A stretch of 36,006 nucleotides of DNA. Origin: Planctomycetales bacterium. GTDB taxonomy: Bacteria; Planctomycetota; Planctomycetia; Pirellulales; Pirellulaceae. The stretch's first letter is position 1. The number at the start of each line of letters is the position of its first letter. The notes under the pieces were generated by a model that was not told the DNA's origin, made no database searches, and saw only the letters and a list, made by a program, of their open reading frames with translations. The position numbers and the translations under genes are program-made. The DNA lies in contig JAGQPF010000512.1 in NCBI GenBank assembly GCA_020426845.1, forward strand, positions 1-36,006, written 5' to 3'. Shown one piece after another: positions 7,717 through 14,657 of the stretch.

Positions 7717-9378
7717 GGGAAACTCGGGCGCTGCGGCGCCGCTTTGCTCGGCTTCCTCCGCCTCGGGGTTGTCCAGCCGCACCAATAGCCACTGCTCAAC
7801 CTTGTCGGCGCCGAAGTGGACGAGCACCGGCACGTCGTTCTGCGTCAGGTTATAGAGCCCCGTTTCGACGATGATGTTTTCACTTTCGCCGATGCGGAAC
7901 GCAACTCTTTGGGTGGCTCGATCGACGCGGCCCTGAATCGACTGCGCCTGCTCGGTCTTGGTGTTGTAGAACGTGCCGCTGACGATTCCATCCTTGTTCA
8001 CGGCCAACTGCAATACGCGGGTGGGGTCCAGGTCGTGATCGGCGGACGAGATCGCGAATGTGCCGAGCGGCAGCCATTCGGACGACTCTGCTTGCTGCTC
8101 CGATTCGGGCGGCGCGACGGTGGCCAAGGCGGCCGCCGATTGCGCGAACTCGTCCGCCGTGGCCACCTCCTGGTTGTTGATATAGACCACGTTGTTGTTG
8201 TAGACGACGTTGCCGCCAGCTCCGTAGTCGTAGTAGATGGGCTGAGTCCAAACTCCCGTCGACGCCGCCCACGGGAACCACGTCACGAAATAAGAGTATT
8301 GGGGCACTCGCCACCAATACCCCCAGCCGTAGCGCGGGAACGCATAGCCGTAGTGCCAACCGCACCAGGGGTGGCGGTGCAAACTCCACCAATCGCGACC
8401 GAACCAGCCGTGGTGATGATGGTAGATCGCGCAGCGTCGGCGCACGCCGTCGCCCCATCCATGCCAATAGGCGACCCGGTTCGGGTAACGCGTGTCCCAA
8501 CCTCGCAGGTTGCCTAATTGGTTGGTCCAGCGATTCTGAATGTTGACGACGCGATTGCGGTCGATATCGACCCAGGTGGGGCGAGTGTTGATCACTCGAT
8601 TGCCACCCAGCCGCAGGTCGCCCAGCTCCGGTCGCGTGATCGCGCCGGGACGAGTGCTCGGCAGCGTCACGGGCGGACTGCCGGGGCGGGTGATGCCGGG
8701 ACGCGGTTCGCCGGGTCGAGTCACGCCCGGGACTGCCGGGCGGGTGTCGGGTCGCACGGGCCGGTCCATACCCAGGAAGTCGCCGAGGTCACCGGGAGTC
8801 GGTCGCGCCGGCAGCGTGCTGGGGCGGCCCCCGGGCAAGCTGATGCCCGGCACGGACGGTCGGCTGGGCGCGGCCGGCAACGGAGTTGGACGGGCGCCGG
8901 GTTTGAAGCCGCCGACCTGGGGCGGAGATGGCCGCGTTTGCGGCGGTGGCGAAATGGAGGGCCGGCTTCCTCCGGGCCACGTGCTGGGTGGCGTCACGCT
9001 CGGGCGAGTGACGCTAGGCGGCGTGACACTTGGGCGAGTGACGCTGGGCCGAGTGACGCTGGGTGGTGTGACGCTGGGTCGACTGACATCGGGACGGGAG
9101 ATCCCCGGGTTATACCCGGGCCGAGCACCACCGCCCGAGAATCCACCGCCGCCGAGATTGGGCACACTGGGGCGGGCCATGCCGCCTCCCACGCTCGGGC
9201 GCGACATTCCCCCGCCCACGCTCGGGCGCGACATGCCGCCACCCCCGCCTCCCCCGCCGCGAAAGCCGCCGCGGGCCAGCGCGCTCGTCGGCGCAGCGAA
9301 CCATACTGCGGCCACGCCGGCGATCAGCCAGCCGGCCACGCCGCGCCACCGACACCGCCTGTCGATTGGAGTTCTCAT
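7714..9378 (-). CDS. Exported Gly-rich and Pro-Ser-Val repeat protein
   Basis: A 554-aa protein with an arginine-rich start and a signal peptide (hydrophobic core about residues 15-30, ending near SALARG). Four regions follow. Residues about 37-85 are glycine-rich with repeated GGGMSRPSV units. Residues about 95-135 are five-residue units PSVTR or PSVTP. A long Pro/Arg-rich linker runs to about 250. A Trp/Tyr/His-rich segment (about 270-385) holds HHHHGWFGRDWW. The C-terminal domain (about 420-540) looks folded and non-repetitive, with beta-strand patterns. The rest resembles a flexible cell-surface or periplasmic linker protein known among planctomycetes; no enzyme motif is seen. The start overlaps the stop of the SgcJ-like gene by ATGA, so translation is probably coupled. 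Confidence 0.8.
   Translation of the reverse strand: MRTPIDRRCRWRGVAGWLIAGVAAVWFAAPTSALARGGFRGGGGGGGGMSRPSVGGGMSRPSVGGGMARPSVPNLGGGGFSGGGARPGYNPGISRPDVSRPSVTPPSVTRPSVTRPSVTPPSVTRPSVTPPSTWPGGSRPSISPPPQTRPSPPQVGGFKPGARPTPLPAAPSRPSVPGISLPGGRPSTLPARPTPGDLGDFLGMDRPVRPDTRPAVPGVTRPGEPRPGITRPGSPPVTLPSTRPGAITRPELGDLRLGGNRVINTRPTWVDIDRNRVVNIQNRWTNQLGNLRGWDTRYPNRVAYWHGWGDGVRRRCAIYHHHHGWFGRDWWSLHRHPWCGWHYGYAFPRYGWGYWWRVPQYSYFVTWFPWAASTGVWTQPIYYDYGAGGNVVYNNNVVYINNQEVATADEFAQSAAALATVAPPESEQQAESSEWLPLGTFAISSADHDLDPTRVLQLAVNKDGIVSGTFYNTKTEQAQSIQGRVDRATQRVAFRIGESENIIVETGLYNLTQNDVPVLVHFGADKVEQWLLVRLDNPEAEEAEQSGAAAPEFP
8985..9095. repeat. 15-bp coding repeat for the Pro-Ser-Val-Thr-Arg/Pro units
   Basis: Seven or so tandem 15-bp units built around GTGACGCTGGG (plus-strand reading) encode the five-residue PSVT(R/P) repeats of the minus-strand exported protein. 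A second coding repeat of about 27 bp around CACGCTCGGGCGCGACAT lies at roughly 9170-9245 and encodes GGGMSRPSV. Both periods are multiples of three, so unit gain or loss keeps the frame. Confidence 0.85.
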
Positions 9379-10340
9379 CGGGAAGCACCTCGCGGCTCGG
9401 TGGTCGGCGTCGACGTCGTCGTCGGCGCCGTGGCAGCTGGCTCGGCGACGCGAACCACTTTGACAGGCTCGCCGGCCGGCTGCGGCTCGCCGTCCAACTC
9501 GTGTCCGATCAGTTGCAGCGTCATCGCGTCCTTGTCAACTCGCGTCAGGACGTAGGTTCCCGCGGCGGCGCGGCCATCGGGCAGCACCTGCGCGGACTTT
9601 ATCAACCACTGCTCTCCGTTGGCTGACCACACTGCGTCACCGAATGAGCCGTCGGAATTGAACGACCACGAGCGGATGTTGCGAGCGCGGGGGTCCCAGC
9701 CGATCACCTGCGTGCCGCGTTGCTGCGTCTCTCCCTCGGCGCCAGTGACCGTGAACGAGCGCAACAGGAACGCTTGATTAGGAGTCCAGCGGAAGACGGT
9801 CTCCACGCGTCCCGAGTCGGATTGGTCCACCCACTTGCCCACCAGCCACTCAAGCTGCTTCAACGCCTCGTAGCTGCCGGCGGGCGTGGGCGCCGCGACT
9901 TCCTCAATCGAGTCGACGAGCCACTTGTCGCCGCGACGCACAATCAATGCCGTGAAGCTCGAAATGCTTGGCTCCTCCGCCCCCACCACCACTGTCGTTT
10001 CGCCTTCGACTCGGCCCACATCGTCGGTGATCATTCTCGCCCGCTGTATTTGCGCCGACAGCTTGGCCGTGGGGCGTTCACGAAAGACCGTGACCAAGTC
10101 TTTTTGGATCGCCTCGCGGCCTTCAGTCCGCTCGCCGGTGTCGAGATCCCGATGCACGCCCCCTTCGGTCCACAAGGCGCCAATCGCGGCTGGATCCTGT
10201 TTGTTGAACGCCGCGACATAAGCGTCCACGACGCTTCGCAGCGATGCCTCGTCTGCCAAGGCGTTGCCGCAATAGCCACTGTTGGCAATGAGCAATGCGG
10301 CCCCAACGAAAACAGTGCCCCAAGTTCGATGCGATCCCAT
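9375..10340 (-). CDS. Exported SgcJ/EcaC-type (SnoaL/DUF4440-like) protein
   Basis: A 321-aa protein with a signal peptide (about residues 1-29, ending near ALADE). Residues about 32-155 match the SgcJ/EcaC-type NTF2-like fold: VVDAYVAAFNKQDPAAIGALW, then the strand-rich middle and DKWLVDSIEEV. A second domain (about 160-300) begins EALKQLEWLVGKWVDQ and reads like a lipocalin-like beta barrel. The tail is Thr/Pro-rich. Proteins of this type bind small ligands, but no catalytic residues can be assigned. GAGG seven bases before the ATG at 10340 supports the start. Its stop overlaps the start of the Gly/Pro-repeat protein by four bases (9375-9378), so the pair is an operon and probably works together in the periplasm. 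Confidence 0.85.
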   Translation of the reverse strand: MGSHRTWGTVFVGAALLIANSGYCGNALADEASLRSVVDAYVAAFNKQDPAAIGALWTEGGVHRDLDTGERTEGREAIQKDLVTVFRERPTAKLSAQIQRARMITDDVGRVEGETTVVVGAEEPSISSFTALIVRRGDKWLVDSIEEVAAPTPAGSYEALKQLEWLVGKWVDQSDSGRVETVFRWTPNQAFLLRSFTVTGAEGETQQRGTQVIGWDPRARNIRSWSFNSDGSFGDAVWSANGEQWLIKSAQVLPDGRAAAGTYVLTRVDKDAMTLQLIGHELDGEPQPAGEPVKVVRVAEPAATAPTTTSTPTTEPRGASR

Positions 10341-10710
10341 AATTGATCCTCAACTCCGATGGTGAGTGAGACAGGGACGTGGGAAGATGAATTCTTGAAT
10401 TGCAGATGCAAGTCCCTGCAAACCAAACCTTCCGCAGCAACCTCAATCTGCTCGGTGAAGTTACTCCCGTTGCCTGCTCAGAATATAAGGCTGAACTTTA
10501 AAGCTGCCAATCGACCGACATCCGAGAGCAGGCCGGACGGTCGCATTCGATAGCCGGCACGAGTCCAACCATCGTCGATGACGGCGCAGCTAGCCGCAGG
10601 AACTCCGCAACGCGTCTGCTTTCTGGCAACGGCCGGAGCGTGGGGGGTAGGCAATTTTTTTTTCGACCGTCCGTAACAAAAATCGTGCGGTCCCGCTTTC
10701 CGGGGCAGGC
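10341..10710. other. Gene-free spacer between divergent genes
   Basis: No convincing coding frame is present. A run of nine T lies at 10655-10663 without a GC-rich stem before it, so I do not call a terminator. A 9-bp inverted pair, GGACGGTCG near 10537 and CGACCGTCC near 10664, is separated by over 100 bp and may be chance. No promoter stands out for either flanking gene. Confidence 0.5.
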
Positions 10711-10797
10711 GACGGCGATGGGCCGTCACTCGCGCCGGCTTCGCTGGCGCATCCACACACCTGCCGGCGACGCCAAACGGCTCGCGCGAGCAGGCAG
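10711..10797 (+). promoter_or_regulatory. Hairpin-rich leader of a small exported protein gene, possible riboswitch-like element
   Basis: Three helices follow one another. The first is GACGGC (10711-10716) with GCCGTC (10722-10727). The second is GCGCCGGCttcGCTGGCGC (10732-10750), an 8-bp stem with one G-U pair. Then comes a compact junction in which CTGCC (10761-10765) can pair with GGCAG (10793-10797), enclosing GGCgacGCC (10766-10774), AAACG, and GCTCgcgcGAGC (10780-10791). It ends 22 bp before the ATG at 10820. Fragments such as GACGC-AAAC and AGGCAGCC recall the 3' half of cyclic-di-GMP-I riboswitches, but the 5' half does not fit well. I therefore report only a structured leader. Confidence 0.4.
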
Positions 10798-10819
10798 CCT
10801 TTCCTACGGGAGTGTCACG

Positions 10820-11176
10820 ATGCGTTTCTCCGCACTGTTTGCCATCGTTGTTTCCGCCGCTGGACTCCTGGCCGCCCCAGCCTCGGCCGAAGCGCAGTCG
10901 ATCGGGCCTCGCTATGTCGTCGAGGTGGAGTACTGGTTCTTTGACACCGATTACTACTACTGGTCGACCAAGCTGGATACGACCAACTACAACGACGCGG
11001 TCCAACTCTATGAGATTCTCCAGGCGGCCGACGAGGCAGGTGTGCTCAACCAGGTTGTGCCCAACAGCTATTGGCGCTACATCGCGGTGGACGTGCGGAT
11101 GCGCACCGTTTGGCCCTCGTTGATGATCCAACCGGTGACCTACTCGCCACTCTCCTTCTACCGCCTCCGGCAATGA
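10820..11176 (+). CDS. Small exported aromatic-rich protein of unknown function
   Basis: A 118-aa protein starting MRFSALFAIVVSAAGLLAA, with a signal peptide cleaved near ASAEAQ (about residue 25). The mature part is about 93 residues and rich in Tyr, Trp, Asp and Asn, with the run YWFFDTDYYYW. Two amphipathic stretches (DAVQLYEILQAADEAGVLN, then a strand-rich C-terminal half) suggest a small folded domain. I recognise no family. The frame is open upstream to 10640, but the ATG at 10820 is chosen because GGGAG lies seven bases before it and the signal peptide starts there. The leader is hairpin-rich. The gene is monocistronic by spacing: the next gene on the strand starts 321 bp downstream. 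Confidence 0.75.
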   Translation: MRFSALFAIVVSAAGLLAAPASAEAQSIGPRYVVEVEYWFFDTDYYYWSTKLDTTNYNDAVQLYEILQAADEAGVLNQVVPNSYWRYIAVDVRMRTVWPSLMIQPVTYSPLSFYRLRQ

Positions 11177-11497
11177 CGGCGAGGCCGAATTGCGACTTTG
11201 CGTGAAAAAATTGCCCGGCCAAGGCCAGCGCACGCGATGCTGCCCCAGGGGTCGCCGCGAAGAGTGCAAACGGCTCCACGCTTCATTATCTCTCTCACAG
11301 AGACACAGAGACACGGAGTGTTGGAGTCACAAGGCATCGTGAAACCGAAGCTGCCCGAACGAAGCCCGATTGCAAAATCCTTGCGCTTTCCGGCTATTCG
11401 GCTGTTCCTTGCGAGAACTGACGTTGGCGCCGCCAGCAGGTTTGGGGACAATCCCGGCAACAAGGACGACCCAATTGCGTGCCGCAAGGAGCTGCCA
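11177..11497. other. Gene-free spacer with a short purine tandem repeat
   Basis: The frame of the following methyltransferase is open through this stretch, but the residues show no domain, so I treat it as non-coding. At 11290-11318 an 8-bp tandem pattern (about ACACAGAG, three copies with substitutions) is embedded. Similar CACAGAGACACAGAG strings recur in planctomycete genomes as far as I recall. No clear promoter is seen before the methyltransferase gene. Confidence 0.55.
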
Positions 11498-12220
11498 ATG
11501 CTGCGTCAGATCGCTAACTTGAGACGGTTTGGGCGCATTCGCTCATCTTCGCCCACCCCTCGCCGAGGAAAACCGCGATTCCTGAAACGCAATCCCAAAT
11601 GCGAGCTGGAAGTGCTGCCGATGGTGCTCGCCTCGCTTGGGCGAGCTCACGACGAGTTCTTCTTTGTGCAGATCGGCGCCTTTGACGGCGTCAGCGGCGA
11701 TCCACTGAACCAACTGATCCGCCGACATCACTGGCGGGGCGTGTTGGTCGAGCCGCAGGGGCTGGCGTTCAAGTTGCTGCAAGAGACCTATCGAGACGAG
11801 CCACAGCTGAAACTGCTGAACGTCGCGATCGGCGCCGAGGATGGAGAATTGACGCTGTATTCTCGCATCGATGAGGCGGTCTCCATCGCCAGCACCCATC
11901 GACAATTGCTCATCAAGCCGAGCGAGCCGGCGAGCACCGTGCTTGAGGAACGCGTCACCTGCTGGACACCGCAAACGCTGTTTCGCGAGGCGGGCGTTCC
12001 CGAGCCGCTGGATCTCTTGCAGATCGACACCGAGGGCCACGACCTCACGATTCTGAAGTCATTGGACTTGTCACGCCATCGCCCGCGGGTGATCCGCTAC
12101 GAGCACACCATTCTCTGCCAAAAGGACCGAGACACTTGCCTGGAGATGCTAGCCGACCACGGCTATCGTTTCATTCTCGAGGACAAGGACACGACCGCAG
12201 TGCTCGCCGACGCCGGCTAG
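11498..12220 (+). CDS. FkbM-family methyltransferase
   Basis: A 240-aa SAM-dependent methyltransferase of the FkbM type. The ATG at 11498 is preceded by AAGGAG at six bases, whereas the longer open frame from 11198 has no domain in its extra part. The SAM site is visible as FFVQIGAFDGVSGDP (about residues 49-63), followed by GVLVEPQ and, later, DLLQIDTEGHDLTIL, the acidic loop typical of the family. FkbM enzymes usually methylate hydroxyl groups of sugars or polyketides. The gene lies upstream of a heptosyltransferase locus, and a clear paralogue of identical length lies at 21288-22010. A sugar O-methyltransferase acting on a surface glycan is therefore the best guess. The stop codon at 12218-12220 lies at the edge of a repeat block. 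Confidence 0.88.
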   Translation: MLRQIANLRRFGRIRSSSPTPRRGKPRFLKRNPKCELEVLPMVLASLGRAHDEFFFVQIGAFDGVSGDPLNQLIRRHHWRGVLVEPQGLAFKLLQETYRDEPQLKLLNVAIGAEDGELTLYSRIDEAVSIASTHRQLLIKPSEPASTVLEERVTCWTPQTLFREAGVPEPLDLLQIDTEGHDLTILKSLDLSRHRPRVIRYEHTILCQKDRDTCLEMLADHGYRFILEDKDTTAVLADAG

Positions 12221-12315
12221 CCTGCAATTGTCGTGGCACAGGCTGTCGTAGTGCAGGCTGCCAGCCTGCAATTGTCGTGGCACAGGCTGCCAGCCTGTGA
12301 TTGTCGTGTCTTGTG
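12219..12315. repeat. REP-like block with perfect GCAGGCT/CACAGGCT dyads
   Basis: Three partial copies of a unit beginning AGCCTGCAATTGTCGTGG start at 12219, 12263 and 12292. Two perfect hairpins lie inside: GCAGGCTgccAGCCTGC (12253-12269) and CACAGGCTgccAGCCTGTG (12281-12299). The first copy begins within the stop codon of the FkbM gene. Sequences like CACAGGCTgccAGCCTGTG recur in planctomycete intergenic DNA as far as I recall, so this is probably a dispersed family rather than a gene-specific site. Confidence 0.85.
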
Positions 12316-12318
12316 TAA

Positions 12319-12555
12319 CACGGGCGAGGACGCGCGAGGACGCCCATGCTACGCAGAAACCTGACTTGGCCGGCGCGATGCGGCTGCTCGCCGCGCACGG
12401 GCGAGGACGCCCATGCTACGCGGAAACGTGTCTCGGCCGGCGCGATGCGGCTGCTCGCCGCGCACGGGCGAGGACGCCCATGCTACGCGGAAACGTGACT
12501 CGGCCGGCGCGATGGGGCTGCTCGCCGCGCACGGGCGAGGACGCCCATGCTACGG
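12319..12555. repeat. 67-bp tandem repeat array
   Basis: The motif CGCCCATGCTACG occurs at 12341, 12408, 12475 and 12542, exactly 67 bp apart, giving three nearly identical full units and a partial one at each end. Each unit also carries GGGCGaggaCGCCC, a small hairpin, and a GCGATGCGGCTGCTCGCCGCG core. The copies differ at only a few positions. The period is not a multiple of three, so small open frames crossing it are not genes. The array lies between the convergent ends of the FkbM gene and the GT9 gene. Confidence 0.92.
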
Positions 12556-12611
12556 ACGTTCCATGCGGCTGCATGCACCACACACGGGTCCCATCGATTT
12601 GCTAGGAAGCG

Positions 12612-13688
12612 TTAGGAAGCCCTTCGGCTGGCAGTGTTCGGCGCCCGTTGCAGGTACTCGCCCACGGCCGCGGTCACCAGACGCGAGTCGACTTGGCCGA
12701 AACATGGCGGCTGGGAGGAGACGAGGGGGCAACGTCGCTGATAGCAGCCCGCGCAACTGGTGGAAGCCGCGATCATGCGGCCCTCCGCGCCGATAGGGCC
12801 CGAAATCTGCGGCGAGGTGCTGGTAAAGACGCTGACAAACGGAGTGCCGACGGCGGCAGCAAGGTGCATGGCGCCGGAATCGTTGGAAAGCAGGCAGTGC
12901 GACATCGCCAGCACGGCGCCAAGTTGGGGGATTCCGGTTGCGCCGGTCAGATTCAGCGCGTTGCCGCCGGTTTGGCGAACGGCCCGTTCGATCACTTCGC
13001 TCAGTTCGCATTCATTGTCGGCGCCAAGGATAACGACGCTGCCTCCGAAGCGAGCGACGGTGTCCCGCGCGATTTCGGCGAACCGTTCCGCGGGCCACTG
13101 TTTGGAAGTCCAGCGCGTGCCAGGGCTAATCGCCAGCAATGGACCGCTCAGCGAGGCGAGCTGCTGGCGGGCCCATGTCAGATCGAGTCCCGCTGCGGGA
13201 AACTCCGGCGGCTTGCGGCTGTGATCGCCGAGCGCGGCCGCGACTTGCCAAAGGCGGCCGACGGCAGACTGATCCCAGCCGGTGTTGTTCACCAAACAGT
13301 TGTACGTGAGCGACGCGCCCTCGCGGGCCGTCTGCAGACCGACTCGATGCGGCGCGCCCGTGGCGAAGGTCATCACGGCGGTGCGGAACAATCCCTGCAG
13401 ATCGAGCGTCAAGTCAAATTTCGCTCGCCGCAGCTGACGAAACAGCGGAATCACCATCCGCCACCCCTGCTGAGTGCGGAATGGAATCACTTCGTCGATC
13501 TGGGAGTGATGACTGAGCAATGGCGCCAATGAATCCTTAATCACCCAGGAGATGGACGCGTCGGGAAATCGGCTCCGCAGCGCGTCCAGCACCACCGTCG
13601 CCTGGATCACATCCCCCAGCGCGCTGGGTTTGATCACGCAAATGCGCTTCGCCTCCACGTGATCCAGGTTGTCGACCAGTCGCTTCAT
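12612..13688 (-). CDS. GT9-family heptosyltransferase-like glycosyltransferase
   Basis: A 358-aa inner-core LPS glycosyltransferase of family GT9. N-terminal motif IKPSALGDVIQATVVLDALR (about residues 19-38) and TLDLQGLFRT (94-103) form the acceptor-side fold. SPGTRWTSKQWP (188-199) starts the nucleotide-sugar domain, and SNDSGAMHLAAAVGTP is the GT9 donor signature near residue 270. A C-terminal Cys cluster (SCAGCYQRRCP) is shared with some GT9 enzymes. Such enzymes transfer heptose from ADP-heptose to Kdo or heptose. The gene is on the minus strand, divergent from gmhB, while a second GT9 enzyme sits in the plus-strand cluster. That fits the two needing different acceptors (WaaC-like and WaaF-like), though which is which is not settled. 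Only a weak AGGG precedes the ATG at 13688. Confidence 0.88.
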   Translation of the reverse strand: MKRLVDNLDHVEAKRICVIKPSALGDVIQATVVLDALRSRFPDASISWVIKDSLAPLLSHHSQIDEVIPFRTQQGWRMVIPLFRQLRRAKFDLTLDLQGLFRTAVMTFATGAPHRVGLQTAREGASLTYNCLVNNTGWDQSAVGRLWQVAAALGDHSRKPPEFPAAGLDLTWARQQLASLSGPLLAISPGTRWTSKQWPAERFAEIARDTVARFGGSVVILGADNECELSEVIERAVRQTGGNALNLTGATGIPQLGAVLAMSHCLLSNDSGAMHLAAAVGTPFVSVFTSTSPQISGPIGAEGRMIAASTSCAGCYQRRCPLVSSQPPCFGQVDSRLVTAAVGEYLQRAPNTASRRAS

Positions 13689-13730
13689 GGGGGCACCCTA
13701 GTGAATCGTCCACGAGAGTGAAATACCAAC

Positions 13731-13977
13731 TGCGGCCGGCCGCATGCTCAATGGCCTCCAAGGAGGCCGGTGGGCGCCAACCGCAGATCGGGCTTGACGC
13801 AGTTTGCCGTTGCGAATTATCAAATTCGTTACGCCGATGGAGCGGCGTCGCGGCCTGGAGGCCGTTGAAGCGATGACTCAAGCCACCAACCGGGCGAATG
13901 TGCGGCCCCACCGGCAGCACCCCAATTGCGGCAACGGGCAAATTCCCATTTTGCCGGCCCAATTTTCCGTTCGGAAA
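13731..13977. promoter_or_regulatory. Dense chain of inverted repeats between divergent LPS genes
   Basis: At least seven dyads lie in 247 bp: TGCGGCCGGCCGCA (13731-13744), GGCCTCCaaGGAGGCC (13753-13768), CGAATTatcaAATTCG (13813-13828), ACGCCG..CGGCGT (13831-13848), CGGCCTggAGGCCG (13851-13864), GGCAAA..TTTGCC (13937-13955) and TTTCCGttCGGAAA (13964-13977). A near-perfect eighth, GGTGGGCGCCAACC, lies at 13769-13782. The region has no gene and sits between the minus-strand GT9 gene and gmhB. It could be a structured RNA, a set of operators, or remnants of a dispersed repeat. Confidence 0.55.
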
Positions 13978-14015
13978 GTCCTTGAGTCGTTCCCTAGCCT
14001 GATTGGGCGAGTTCA

Positions 14016-14657
14016 ATGATTGACGATTACCAATCAGGGCCGTCGCCGGTCCCCGCGTCCACACGTTCCCGACCGCCTGCCGAAGCCGGGGAACGGGGTG
14101 CGATTTTCTTGGACCGCGATGGCGTTCTTAACGAGGATCGCGGCTTTGTGCATCGCCGCGAAGACTTTCACCTGCTTCCGGGCGTGCGGGAGAGCCTGCG
14201 TGCCCTCAGCGATGCGGGGTGGGCGCTCGTCGTGGTGACCAACCAATCGGGGATCGGCCGGGGGCTTTACGAGCTGGCGGATTTTCATCGGCTGACTGAA
14301 TGGATGTGCCGGGACTTTGCCCGTGCCGGCGCCCCTTTGAGCGGCGTCTATTTTTGCCCCCACCACCCCGACGCACATTGCCGCTGCCGCAAGCCGGCGC
14401 CCGGCCTGCTACTCGAGGCCGCCTACGAGCTGGGGCTGTCGCTGGCGGACTCGTGGCTCGTTGGAGACCGACTTACGGACCTCGAAGCGGGGCGGCTGGC
14501 GGGCGTGCCGCGACGCGTTCTGGTTCACGCCTGCGCCGCCTCGGACCAGTTGCACGAGGGCGATCAGGTCGCGGCCGACTTGGCCGCCGCGACGCAAAAA
14601 ATTCTCGAGACCTCACCTGTTCATCGACCCGAGTCACGGCGTGAATGCGATGTATGA
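14016..14657 (+). CDS. gmhB: D-glycero-beta-D-manno-heptose-1,7-bisphosphate 7-phosphatase
   Basis: A 213-aa HAD phosphatase that removes the 7-phosphate of heptose bisphosphate, the step after HldE kinase and before HldE adenylyltransfer. Motif I is FLDRDGVLNED (Asp33 nucleophile, Asp35 acid/base). VTNQSGIGRG is motif II. A zinc site typical of GmhB is read in CPHHPDAHCRCRK (Cys114, His116, Cys122, Cys124). Motif IV is GDRLTDLEAG. An N-terminal extension of about 25 residues is poorly conserved in character, so the true start may lie slightly downstream. The gene leads the plus-strand heptose cluster, and its stop overlaps the hldD start by eight bases. The window lacks gmhA, the isomerase that starts the pathway. 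Confidence 0.93.
   Translation: MIDDYQSGPSPVPASTRSRPPAEAGERGAIFLDRDGVLNEDRGFVHRREDFHLLPGVRESLRALSDAGWALVVVTNQSGIGRGLYELADFHRLTEWMCRDFARAGAPLSGVYFCPHHPDAHCRCRKPAPGLLLEAAYELGLSLADSWLVGDRLTDLEAGRLAGVPRRVLVHACAASDQLHEGDQVAADLAAATQKILETSPVHRPESRRECDV

Noticed and set aside
10655..10663. Run of nine T as a terminator
   Set aside because: No GC-rich stem precedes it on either strand.
12319..12555. CRISPR array
   Set aside because: Repeats are contiguous with no unique spacers, units are 67 bp, and no cas gene is present in the window.
12297..12796. Overlapping plus-strand open frames over the 67-bp array
   Set aside because: The repeat period is not a multiple of three, so the predicted peptides change frame from unit to unit and are not conserved proteins.
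13804..14019. Small plus-strand frame of 71 codons before gmhB
   Set aside because: It overlaps the dyad cluster, has no ribosome binding site and no domain, and runs into the gmhB start in another frame.
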